DNA from: Pyrocephalus nanus
Lineage: Eukaryota > Chordata > Aves > Passeriformes > Tyrannidae
Reading direction: 5' to 3'
NCBI GenBank assembly: GCA_038380795.1
Contig: CM076265.1
Location: 930,001 to 994,000 of the forward strand
DNA length: 64,000 bases
Both the position numbers and the translations under genes were made by a program. Positions 26,491 to 38,976 of this stretch are shown here, piece by piece; positions within the stretch are counted from its first letter, which is position 1; the number at the start of each line of letters is the position of its first letter. The notes under the pieces were generated by a model that made no database searches, was not told the origin of the DNA, and saw only the letters and a list, made by a program, of their open reading frames with translations.

Positions 26491-29400
26491 AATAACTAAA
26501 CAATATATAATGTATTTTCTGCTAGAAGGGCCCTTCTAAGTTAGTTGCCTTTGAAAGTCTTCAGTAATTTAAGTTCCTTATATTAGTGCTCTTTTCTTCT
26601 GTGGTTAATAAGTTGAATAATAAGAGGATGACAATTAAAACTTTTATACGCAATCTTTTGATTTCTTATTTTTATTATTAACTTTGGTGTTTTCATCCTA
26701 TGCCAGTTCTGAGGAAGAAACTCAAAATTTAAAAATTCACTTAGAGTATTAGAATTTAAGAATTCATTGGAGTTTTGTTTTTGCCAGGCAGGTCTTCACT
26801 TAACTCTGTCCAGGAAACAGAAGGTTTCTGGTCAAACAGAACCTGCCTATACCAAGTTAGGTGATACTTTTAATTCAGGTTGGCCTCCTCAAAAGGCAAA
26901 ACTGGTAAAGATGAGCCTAAGTTTTCCAAGCACATCAGCATCAGCACACTCTGAACTGGGGCACTTTCCAAGGGCAGGAGGAATCCCAAATGGCAGCAGA
27001 TGCTCATTGTTCAGATCCATCATTCTGCTGCAGAATATTAAATATTCTTTTTTAAACTCAGTTTCTAAAGATGAAAAGAACTGTTAAGACTAGAAACAAA
27101 CCAGTCAGTGTGAGAAGAGAGTCAGATTTGGGGGCTAATTCTAAAGGACAACATCCTTTAGCACACAAGCACGTTTCACACAGGCTTCTTAAATGGCTTT
27201 CACATTTATTTTGCCTCTGCACCGCTGACAATACCATACAGAACTGTCTGAATTTAAAATATGCATTTCATTTCCACTACAATGGATATATCTTTCTAGC
27301 AGATGTTGTGTGGAGTATCTAGTGATTGTAAAATGTCTTGATCTAAAGTGATGACTAAAATGTGCACCAACACCCCCCCTTCCTCCACCGAGATTGGTTT
27401 TTTTGCAAATCCCGTTCCCATCATTTCACACGAAGCCATAAAACTCCAGGCACCACCAGGAAGCGTCAACATCACCATATCCTAAAGAAATACTGATTAG
27501 AGAATGTTGTTTCTGATCTCCAGGCCGAGACTTCTCAGCATATCAGGTTTCCCTCTTTTGAGGAATGGTTTATTTAGGAAACTGTAGCAATATTCCTGCT
27601 GGAAAACAAGTTGTAGGAAAAGCAGAAGCTGACCTGGATTATCAACGTCAGGGCAAGAACTTCAGCTGCTTGATGTCATTTTTTAGTAAGCAGGCCAGGA
27701 AAAGTGCAGAGCATTTGTAACAGCAATTGCACCAACACCCCTCGAAGTCACTGTCTCCTTGGCTTTGAGAAGCTCTGCCTCAAAAGTGGAATGTTTGGAA
27801 GTGTAATGGAAATACTGAATTATTATTATTTCACACTCAATTTTTCTTTCCAACCCATTTTCTTAACCAGGTGATGGTTTTTTGACTCCCCACACTCACA
27901 TACCTGTAACTCCTATTCTGGTCTCTGCCATTACACACTGTCCACAAAGTTTGCTGCCTGTTCCTCATATAGAAATTAAAACCAGCTTAAAGAGTTAAGA
28001 AAAGCAATTTGCCTTTTCTTCGTAATTTTGGGGTTTTCTGAGGGGTTTAATTGCCTTTTCTAGCAGTGATTTGATGCTTCTGTGATAACTTATCTTTGTT
28101 CAATGTTTAACAAGCCCCCTTCAACAGACTGCAAAAGCTAAATAAATAACTAACTGTGAAATAAATCACACTCTTGTTTTGCAAGTTCAAAGTTACTTAA
28201 AAAAAAAAAATCAGACTGAAATCAGCTATAACCACAATCAGCATTAACTTCCATCATGAGTTGAACATCTGGATTTCAATTAAGCTCAGAGTTAATTGAT
28301 AACTGTCTTAACTCCTGACCCATCAAAGAGTTAAAAGGAAAAAAAAAAAGAGAAGAGATCAGGCTTTGATGATCAGTCTGGAAGTTGCTGAGCTATTCAT
28401 CAGTGGTTATCAGTTTGCCTTAGATGACTAAAACTCATTAATATAAACGAGGAGCCTGAAAGGCTCACATTAGAGTGTTATCAGTTCCATCATTTACAAC
28501 ACTGAACCAGCTACAAGAGTTAAGCTATCACACACTGCATGGAAGGATAATTTGGCATCATTAATTCTGCTCTGCCATTTGCCAAACCTAATTGGGAATG
28601 ATGGGGCTTGTAAATCTGAGTTCAGTGCCCGAATTTGTTCATTCTTAAAGGGGCTTTTACACTTTTGGCACACAAGGATTATTAGGAAAATGGAAGTAGT
28701 TTCTTCCCTGCTAGTTAAAAATGAAAAATATATATATGTGTGTGTCATTTTCAGTTTCTCAACTCAAAAAGGAATATCCCAGGATTAATCTCGGAAGCAA
28801 AGAGAAAACAACAGTATGCACCCAGTCATCAAATGGTTAACACATTAGCTCTTGAAAGCAGTAAAATAATTTCTTTTTTGTTAGATCAGTTTGTGTATGA
28901 GCCCAGTAGCGAGCAAAATGCACCCTTCTCAGCTTCACTGCCACTGCCTTCGAGGAAAAGCTCAGTATTTAGCTGGTTCATGAATAAAAAAATAATAAAA
29001 AGTAATCCATAAACATTAAATACGAGTAATTTAAATATTCAGATCCAACCCATCTCTGATTTCAGGCAAATATTTAATTAGGTCAGGGAGAGCAATCCCA
29101 AAGTAAAGTCAAGGGTGGAAATCTCTGCTCTGGTTAATCTTTGTTGCTGGTCACTTAAATCTCCCTGAATGTATAAGGAAAGCTAAAAGAAAGGTGTTCC
29201 AGTTCCAGAGGTAGATAAATATGCTGGCTCAGGATTACCATTATTTATTTTCACTCAGCCTAAACTGAATTCCCCTCAGCTGTAGCTGCATCCCTTGGAT
29301 TCCAAGGAATCACTCCCGATCGGAAGCACTGCCAGGGAAGAACAAATCCTACCTGTGCTTTCCAAAGAGCTGTCACTCACTCCACAGAAGGAAAGCATTC

Positions 29401-30404
29401 ATCTTTCCCATTTTGTTACTCCCCAGATAATCCCTTTAGCCTTTGGGCTGGTATACTTTATAGAAATTCAAAATAACCAGCCACCAGCCTTATTTCCTAG
29501 CACAGCCTTTTATGCAGCTCTTCAAAGAGCATTCATATTCCAAAGAGATAAGGGAGTTCTTTTGTCACACTGACACGGGGACTTTATTATCCTTTAATGG
29601 AAACTTCATCATCTGTGGCAGTTCTGAACCTGGAGGAGGTTGTGCTATTAAGACAAAACAGACGTGCTACTTTTAATCATCAGAAGTTTAACTCAAACAG
29701 TGGTTCCCACTTTTCTTGATAAGTCATGGTATTATGACATTTTCCCTTTTCTTGCATTCAGAAGAACACCCAAGCCACAGTCCTCGGTCCAAAACTTCAG
29801 GTTTCTTTAGGTTTGTTTTTTTTTTAATAAATTGTTTTGAAAAACTACTTTTAAAGGCAAAGGATAAACAGGGGCTTCTCACAGTTATGGGTCCTGAAAC
29901 TCCATGTCCCAAGTTCACTTCACACACCTGAGAAATAACCATCTGCAAGCCAACAGAGAACTAAATCTAGACTGGAAGGTATCTTAGGGGATGGTTCAAA
30001 GCATGGAGCTGATGGAAGAATACTCCTCTAAGCCAAAATTCCCCCTAGTGAACATTACTTTGGAGCCCCAGGTCGGTGGTGTTTATCCCGTCAGAAATGC
30101 TGCCAAATAAAACAAAAAGTCACTTTGCACTCAGAATCAGTTTGAGCTGTGCCTGCTCCCTCCCCTGCAGTGAACTCAGGCAGCCCTTTACTGCATCCAG
30201 CATCCTCAGGAGCTGATGGGGAGTGGACACTGCTTGGTCAACACACAATCAGAGCCATTCACTTCGACACTTTCAAGGGGTGGCACATTTTCCTTCCTTG
30301 AAAAATACACACCATGATAAAAAATATGATACTCCCAGTTGTTTCCAGCCCACCAGGTTACAACTCTATCCTTCAGCTGGAAGGATTAATCATTAAATCT
30401 CTCC

Positions 30405-30628
30405 TTAAGGCTCATCCAGTTGCAGGCCCCCTGTGCCATGGGCAGGGACACTTCCACTACAGCAGGTTGTTCCAAGTCCCCTTTTCTCCAGGCTGAGCCC
30501 CCTCAGCTGCTCCTGAGGCTCCAGACCCTTTCCCAGCTCCATTCCCTTCTCTGGACTCGCTCCAGCACCTCAATGTCTTTCCTGAAGTGAGGGCCCCCAA
30601 ACTGGACACAGCATGATTCCTTTTCCTT
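30405..30628 (-). mobile_element. CR1 LINE fragment with internal deletion
   Basis: The segment 30405-30480 carries the CR1 tail in reverse (CCATGGGCAGGGACACTTCC, then AGCAGGTTGTTCCAAG). From about 30481 it jumps to a more 5' CR1 region (TTCTCCAGGCTGAGCC, CTCCAGCACCTCAATGTC, AAACTGGACACAGCA). The bases normally between these blocks in the consensus are missing, so the copy has lost its middle. Confidence 0.88.
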
Positions 30629-31655
30629 TGGCATGGATTATTCCTCAGGTAAAACAATTTCCCATTTGCTCAGCACTTACACAATCCATTCACACGAAAA
30701 TAAAAGATATTAAGAAATTCTTTCCTAGGAATTCACTGATACTGAAGCTTTGTTAACCACAATTCCTTGAATTTACATAAGCCCAGAGTCTGAAAAACGT
30801 GAAAAAGCTTTTGCTACCGGGGTATAAAAAGCATCCACTATAAGGGTGACGTTTGTGAAAGTATCCCAAGGCAATAATTTTGTAATTATTGTATGTATGT
30901 ACCTGCTGACATGCTGCAAACACAGGAGCCTTGGGGGACCTTTCCAAAGACTTTTGGAGCATTTTCACTCTGGCCAAGTAATGCTCACACCAAACATCCC
31001 AGGGGGGCAACAGAAACATCCTTTTGGTTCTATTTTATATAAAACAATGTTCATGTAGTAGTAGGAACAGATTGTTCCTTCCAGCAATAGGAGCTGCACT
31101 GGCAGGAAAAGAATCCAACCAGTGATGCTCCCACAGTAGCAGGGGCATTGTTTTCCTGGTTTGTTTCAGAATCAAGGACAAATTGCATCTAACAGATTCT
31201 GGGAGACTCACAAAGTGTTTTATTTTCATTAACATAACTGGCTGAAGTGTGAGGGAGGTCGTTCCCTTCGGAGCACTGGCTGTTCCACGTGGAATTCCAC
31301 TTCATCTCCCATTGACATTCCTGCCGTGCCTCCACTCAAAACCTTCATCTGTGCCTGCTGCAGGTATCAGGAGTGGATTTCCAAGGATAAAAACTAACCT
31401 TAGCAAACCTGATTTTAACCCAGCAATGCTTTACAACCACACATGCACACCAAGCCATAGTTTTACCTGATAAAGCATTGACAGTAGAATTGTCAGGGGT
31501 TAATGAAGAGGCTGAGAGAGAAGTGCTAATTACCATGGTATTGGAATGGTATCCACACCCACTGTTCATTTATGCAGCATGGCAATTCCTCATTTTTATC
31601 ACTTCCAACATTAACTAGTTTCTTCAAGTAAAAAAATAAAGCTGGTCTACTGGAA

Positions 31656-31741
31656 GATGTCCCTTCCCATGGCAGGGGGTTGGAACAAGATCATTCTTTT
31701 AAGGTCCCTTTCAACTCCAACCATTCTCTGGGTCTGTGATG
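31656..31741 (+). mobile_element. CR1 LINE 3' tail
   Basis: CCCATGGCAGGGGGTTGGAA followed by AAGATCATTC, AAGGTCCC and CAACTCCAACCATTCT, ending TCTGTGATG, is the CR1 3' terminus in sense orientation. Only about 85 bases remain. Confidence 0.9.
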
Positions 31742-32677
31742 CTTTTTAAAGAATCATCTTTTTTCCCTGCACTTGCAATGCAGGTTTAACAGAATCTGCA
31801 CTTCTTGGCCCACATTGCTACAATTCCTATTATTTGAGAGGATCCAATTCCTGCAGAATGGGAATGGGCAGCGTGAAAAGTAAGATTGAGGCAAAGCCAT
31901 TTAGGTTTGGGCTAAAACTCAAAGGAGATCCAGAACCCAAATTTCACTGCTGCACTGCCCCGTGGTGTCAGAGAACACAGCGACTCCCACTCTGCCAAAT
32001 CCATCAGCTCAGCACAGATTCAAGGCAAGAGATGGCATTTAGGAACTGCTCACGTGATGTCCCTGCAATTCTGCTCTGGTCCTGTCAGTGTGTTTGGAGT
32101 ATAAATCCATTTTGGAAACGTACCTGATGATAAAAGATGACAGCATCTCTTTTAAAAGCAATTATTATTTGAAAGGTGCTCATTATTGCTAAAATGATTC
32201 CTTTTTGATAGGGCTCCCACCCTCAACACTCCTGGTATTCCACACTCCCAGGAGGGAGCAGCTCTCTCAACTGCTAATTAATGTGATAACACAACGGCTC
32301 CACTCAGATACACTGTAATTAAATTTAGGGTCTAGAAAGAACAAGCTCTCCCACCTCTGTGGGGAGGGAAGTGCTTTATTAGGACAGGGATGGGGATCTT
32401 TTTCCTCTCTTCAGCCCAAGGGGAACCCTTTAACAGGGGACTGTTTGCTGACAACTTGAGCCCGGTGTGTTTGTGTTTTTCAGTGCCTGTTATGCTTTGT
32501 GGGAAGTCTGTCAAGCTTTGTTTGCAAATTTTCTCTCTGTATTTTTTTAAGCATTTGTGCCACTGTCCCACCCCCAGCAGTTCTGAATAATTGATGCCTT
32601 TTTACAAATTTTGTAATTAAAAGACCTACTGGAGTTACTATAGTAACAGGGGCCCTTGGAAATCAATTGAATAAAAC

Positions 32678-32703
32678 AAAAAAAAAAAAAAAAAAGGGGG
32701 GGG
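32678..32703. repeat. A18 run joined directly to G8 run
   Basis: Eighteen A (32678-32695) are immediately followed by eight G (32696-32703). Confidence 0.92.
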
Positions 32704-34777
32704 TGTTTGGTTGGCTTTGATCTTTTCTCTTTGTTCATTGGTATTAAGAATATTCTGAAAGATCATATTTTTTTCTCAGCTGCAGAGTTCAGTGATATTT
32801 CAGGGCTTACAGTGTGTAAGCACCAATATTCACCATCAAGCCACAGCACAAACACAGACAACTTTTGCTGTTCTCTTTCTGGGACCGACCCTAAAGAGCA
32901 AACTCCACTTACCCAGTTTTAAGACATCCTGCCTGAATTTTTACACCACTGCCTATTCTGCATGAAAATCCACACATGGAGAGACTCCTGACTGCGATGC
33001 ACATTTTAGGGAATATTCCTCCAAAAATAAGAGCCAGCTCAAGTTACAAGAACAAAACTCAGAGCTCCCTTGTTTCAAAGCAAGGTCCAACTGGATGGTG
33101 CAGTAAACTCGTTTTATTGCGAGTGTTCTATTTGGTTTTACTTCCACCAGCACCTGACTCTTCAGGTTTCTGTTTCAAGAGTGTTTCCACTTTGAAAAAT
33201 CACTTTAAAGCAATGACAAGCTCTTACACAGCAGCTCTGCTCCTTCCCCTGCTGTGAGCAGACCCACATTATCAGTTCTCAGGGCACAGAGCTGGCCTTT
33301 CTCGCTTCTCTGTTCTTCCAGCAGTTCAAGAACCAACACAAAGGAGAAGGTGTTTATGCTAATCATTATCTTTTAATGATGCTGACAGACAATTTAAGCC
33401 CTTGTACACCAATATCAGAGTATGTTACACCCTAGAGTAACTCCTGCAGCACAGAACAGGAGGGGTAGCACCTGTGCAAGTCACTTTGCCTCTTTATTTT
33501 ACGTAATTTAGCGCTTTAAGACTCTCAGATTACATCAAATCAGAAAAATCACCCCAGAAACTTTCACTAGGAAAACTATCCCACTAAGAGGCACAAATTA
33601 GAAGACCCCAGCAGGCTCAGAGGACAAGGAAATTATGGCATTTCCCAAGTTGTACCCTGCTGCACCTAAACACAGATGCTGCTTGCTCTGGGATGCCAAC
33701 ACCACAAACACAGTGATGCAGCTGCCACTGACGCTGGAAGGGCATGATTTCCACTCAGAACCTTTCCTGGGAAAGGCTCAGCTCAGCTCTCAGAGCCAAG
33801 GTCAGGCTTCTGCTGCAAGCAGCCACCTCCAACATCTTCCATTTGCAACCTTTCATTAAGCTCTTCATGTTATTTATTGGTATTTGCTTGAAAAACACTT
33901 ATGAGTATCTCATTTCCTTGCAGAATCAAGATGAAACAACAAATGTGAGTGTCAAAATACAGAACCTATTCCCAAGATACAGAACCTGTCCCATTGGGGA
34001 ATGGCCCCACTTGGTCCTCACCACCAGCCCTACCTATAGTGCACACCAGGACCATCCCAGAGGCCCCCACAGTCTCATTTTCCCAGCTGTGCAGCTGGAA
34101 ACTCTACTGGAAACTCCCATTTTCCTTAGAAAACTTGGCTGCCCGGGAAACCAGGCAGGTTGAGGAGGAGGTGGAGAGATTCCCTCTCAAGTCCTGTCCT
34201 GCCCCGTGGTAGGAACATCAGAAGGTGTCAGACCAGATCTGCAAGGCACACCAGAGAGTAAATCCACCCCGCAGCTTACACAGAACCAACAACTTAAAAG
34301 GGCATTAAATCATTTTTCTCCAGAGGAAGAGACGTCTTAGAACAAATTTAGCAACAAGGAAATTCAGCCACTCATAAATCAATAACGTTTGCAGAGGTCT
34401 AACGTGACTTATGTAAAATCTGTTCTTTAAAATGTCTACTTTAAGACTGTCCTAACAAGTTTACTAAACCAGATAAATTTATGGTCAGGCACAGTTATGG
34501 AATGAGCCTAAATTTCCATGCAAAACTTGATTTTTACCTTAAATGACCAAGTTTAATAAGTAACTGATTTTTATTGGTCTGAAGGGTCATTGCTTCAAAC
34601 AGGTTCCTTTTCAGCCCAGATGCTCATTTCAGATACTCAGCTGTGGCTCAGATGAACACCAGATCCATTTGGTGAAGTACAAGCCTGCTTTGAAAGCAAT
34701 AAATCACCATTTTTGCTTTATATTTAAGTTATACTAGTGAACTTCCTCTGGAATTTTATATTTGCAATTCAAAATGT

Positions 34778-34796
34778 AAAAAAAAAAAAAAAAAAA
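34778..34796. repeat. Poly-A run of 19
   Basis: Unbroken A run after AAAATGT, followed by TCGTTACTG. A second A run of about 13 lies at 34971-34983. Confidence 0.93.
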
Positions 34797-36111
34797 TCGT
34801 TACTGTTTAGTGACTGAAGCTGTTTTTACATTAAAGAGGAACAGTTTTAGCACAGGTAACACTAAATGGTGTTCCAGTCCTAAAGTGAGCCATAAACACA
34901 ATAAAGGATTATTTTTTGGATAAAGTTTTATAAAATAGACCGAAATAAGCTCTCTATGCAGGTACCATTAAAAAAAAAAAAAAGGCAGATGTATTTCCCT
35001 TCATCTTCAGCATCTACCACAGGGCTGTGAAAGAAACAACTCTCCTTCTGGGAAGAGCCAAATGGAAACAGCCTGAGATTTCACTTTCAGCACGGGAAGG
35101 AGTTTTGTAACCAAGTCATGTGGGATGCACCAAGAACCGGCTCAGCCTGAGAAGGCCCTTCCTGACTCAGCTGCAGAACATCCTTCTCCAGCAGAATTCC
35201 TGCAAAACCTCTGACCAGAATAATTTATTCCAATTAATGGTTAACACTGTGGCCTAAGCATGGCACAACCTTTGGTCCCCAAGTCTCAGGCAGACCACCC
35301 CCTAATTACCCCCCAGAAGGAACTTCAGGAACACAACACCCCCTCTCCTGCTTGGAGGTGGAAGGAGATGCTGGAGATGCTTTGCTGTGTCCTGTCCCCC
35401 CCTGCACTGCTTGTGGGCTGTAAATTTAAGAAGGCTGGGGTTGCTCTGAGAACTTCTCTGTGCTCCTACAATGTGAGAGCACAGAACAGCACATCCAGAA
35501 CACATCTGTTCTGACCCCTGATGAGCTGGCACAGGCCCTGAACTCACAGCACATCTGGCCATTGGATAGCACCACAATATCAACTCAGATTTGAGGATTT
35601 TTCTTTCCAGTTTTGCCACTTCTGTGTGACTTTAAACAAAATCACTTCTGCGTAACGTTTCAAATTTTCCTTTTTTATTTTAAGCTTGCAGTATTTTTTG
35701 CCTTCATAATAAATCTTATTTAGTCGTCGTAAAACACCAACAACGATTACTTTATAAAAATCTCAAGTTATTCATCATAATAACAAGAAGCTTTCTAGCT
35801 GCTGGCTCGATTCCTGGCCGTGTTTTGTGAGCAGGGTGTGAGGCAGAACCACCACAACGAAACTCTCCTGTGCCATCTCCTCCACCTCCTACCACCCTGC
35901 CTACAGCGCTCAGGGACCTGCACCAGCACACACTGAGCTCACCCAAACTTCCCATGCAGCTGAAGGGGGAAAGGGAGGATTTCCTCATGCAGATGGCATG
36001 CCCTAATTCTGCTCAGCTGGGGCAGATCTAAAAAGAGAACCATGACAAGCTCTTTCTGACGTACCCAGGGAGACTCATCGGGAATCCAAAAATAGATGAC
36101 TCTGCGCCTCA

Positions 36112-36138
36112 GAAAGAAAGAGAGAGAGAGAGAGAGAC
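36112..36138. repeat. Microsatellite (GA)n
   Basis: GAAAGAAAG followed by a run of nine GA pairs. Confidence 0.95.
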
Positions 36139-36506
36139 CTTCCTGTAATTTGCACTGAGGAAACCACCTTAGCTTATCATAAAGCAGAAGTTAGATCACT
36201 GCTGGGCTGGGAACTGTTTGTCACCAGATGGGTACGTGGAGGTTGTTGCTGGGGAGCTGCACCAACACGTTCCACGATGAGCACACGCAGTGGGTTTGCC
36301 TTCTGCAACGTGGAAATCAGACCCAAATGGGGGGGGCTGCACAGCAGGTATTCCTTAGAATATTCCACCAAGAGACACTGAATTTCAGTCTGGCAGAACG
36401 CCACAGCTGGGCTGAATGGAATTCCTGGAGTTCGCTGCTCTCCTTCACAACTGGGGAGAAAACATCAGATGGGCAAGCTGTTCAAAGAAACTGGAATGCA
36501 TTCCCA

Positions 36507-36592
36507 GTAACAGTGATTTTTACTGCACTGAGGCCTTGCAGTTGTTATTGCCACTGAAGGCTTGATGCTCATGGTATAAAAATCACTGTTAC
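36507..36592. repeat. Inverted repeat, 16-bp perfect arms with 54-bp interior
   Basis: GTAACAGTGATTTTTA at 36507-36522 is the exact reverse complement of 36577-36592. The interior does not continue the stem well, so this is a weaker hairpin than the one at 48 kb. Confidence 0.9.
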
Positions 36593-37287
36593 AGAACCTC
36601 ACCATCAACTGGTGCAACCTGTCCTCCAGAATCAGAAGCTTCAAAGTTACAGCTGGGCAGTGGAAGACAAAAAAAAACACCTCAAAACTTTGAATTCTAG
36701 ATGTTCTGGCTATTCAATCCCAGCTCTAATACTGACTTGAAAGGTGGCCTTGGACAGTTAGTTGGGGTAGTGGTGCCACACCAAGACAAGGGGTACAGTG
36801 CTGTACTAATTCACAACAATATTAAGATTAATAAAGTCAAGCCTCACTAGGAAAAAAAAAAAGAAAAAGATACTCCAATACAGGGAAATCTATCCCATAC
36901 CTGTCTTTATTTTCAGAAAGGGATCTGCTTTCCTTTTCCCACAGAACAACACCATCCCACATTTTCAAGCCTTGGCTATACCTTGTCATATTTATTCTCC
37001 CACAATCTTCCTACATTCACTAGAAACAATGTGGACAAACCTGGAGAGATTTGAAAACATTTTGATTGCCCCCAATGATCAAGTATTAACAACAGACCAA
37101 CCAGACACAATAAAAGCAGGAATAATATCTGATCCTTCTTTTGGAAAGCAGGAGACAATCCCCAATCCCCCCTGCTCACTGATGTGCTCCTCATGGGATG
37201 CTACTGCAGAACTAACTACAGTAAACCCATTCAGTGCTGTCTTCCCAAAAGTTTGCTCATAATTCTCATTCTTGGTCATCCTTCCCT

Positions 37288-37315
37288 TTTTTTTTTTTTT
37301 ATTTATTTTTTTTTG
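37288..37315. repeat. T-rich low-complexity tract
   Basis: T-run, ATTTA, then a second T-run, ending before GCATGAGAAG. Confidence 0.9.
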
Positions 37316-38930
37316 CATGAGAAGTGTTAAGGACAGGAAGAATTCCGAGCAATTTGTTTTGCAATCACCACCTCCTTGGCTTCCCAACTGCAGTGTTCAC
37401 CCACAGGTTTTTTCCATGACATCTGAGAGCAGACCACGGTTTTAGAAGAATTTCTGTATCCATATTTCCTTCACAACAGAAAATTATATTTGCTTTAAGT
37501 GTATCAATTTTTTTTTTGTATTTACTAAGCACAAGTTTAAAGCTGAGCTGCTATTTGTAAACTATTACTGGTAACAGTGAAATCTGTTTGTAAACACTGT
37601 AAGATGCTTTCCTATTGAAACCATTTAAAGCATATTTTATTACCAACTTCTTAATTTTGCCGTTAATGATAAAACTATAAAGATGAACCCCCTCATTCTG
37701 AATGTCAGAGCTAAAGGACGTACCCAAATTCATAAACTGTCGTGATTAAGAACAGCTGAGCTAAAAAAAAACCAACAAAAAACCAACAGAATGTAAAGTG
37801 CCAAACCAGATCAAAGAAGTGATTGAAGAAGCCTGGAAAGACCTATTTAACTCAGAATATAAACAGCTTCTCAGACAAATAACAAGAGATCCCACTCTGA
37901 GTACAGCACACCTTCATCCTAATGCTGCATTTCTGCTGTGAGGGCATTTCATCACTACCAGTATCCCTCAGGAATGGGAAGGGGGCACATTTTACACACA
38001 GTCATGGTCTCTGAGACCTTTACAACCAGTTAGGTGTATAGACACATTTAGGATATCCTGGCTAAACACCTCCTGCTCTGACCCCAAATCTCTCTGGCTG
38101 CTGACTTACATTTGCTACCAAAATGCTTTAATCCCTTATTAATTTACTCTCGGATTAATTTATTCTGAAATGCACAATAAAAGAATTTTTTCCTTTGCAA
38201 TCCCACACTCCAGGCCCACTGTCTCAGCTTCATCCCCTCAATGTTTTGGGGAAGGCTTTTTCCTGTTTCTGCTTGTAGAAAAGACACCAGATACCCAGAG
38301 ACACGTTTCTGATCCTCCTGTAGTTCTCAGTGCACAGTGTGCTGGATAAAACCTGACAAATTCCCTCTTAATACTTGGGAAGTAAAAGGAATTAGCAGCA
38401 AGAGCCAGTTCTGCAGCGAGAAAGGTTTAATTAATAGGTGCCAGCACAATGCAAAGGTGGTTTCCCCATGATCCCTGGGAACGGGAAAGGCTGCGAGAAG
38501 TTCCCTCCTGTCTGGCTTTACAAGCAGAGTGCCTGTACAAAACCAGCAGCTCCCAGCACAAACATCCCACCAGCAAATCCCAGGGCACAGCTGACTGGGA
38601 GCTTGCACGGGGTTGTATTGCTTTATAAAAGCCTTTTACTAGCACACGTTTCAGATGACTCGAAAACTCGGCAGTGGCTTCCTGAATAACGTGCCTGGCT
38701 CAGACTCACACCCATAAAACTTTTACACCGGCCCAAACTGCCACCTAGTATTTTACCATCACACTCTATGCAGGGAAGCTGTTTCAGGGAGCTCTGAATG
38801 CTGTGTATTTGCTCCCACTTCCTCAGCAAATGGCACCCAGCCGCACACAACATTTCCCGGGGCACTTTTAGGGAGGTAGTTTAGTTATTAAACATAAAGG
38901 TGAGAAGCGCTGATGTGCTCTGTCTGGTCA

Positions 38931-38938
38931 GGAAAAAG

Positions 38939-38969
<31 letters not shown>

Positions 38970-38976
38970 AAAAAAC
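38931..38976. repeat. (A)nG low-complexity tract
   Basis: Runs of 11-12 A separated by single G, with near-regular spacing of about 13 bases, ending AACAACCCC. Confidence 0.93.

Larger units (their letters stand above)
17523..30404. other. Intronic sequence; mostly unique, AT-rich from 26 to 29 kb
   Basis: Apart from the AT island and the small repeats listed separately, I see no gene. The stretch 28200-28800 is rich in TTAATTG, ATTAAT and TAATTG words (homeodomain-type cores) without simple repetition, so it is a candidate conserved non-coding element. Confidence 0.6.
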
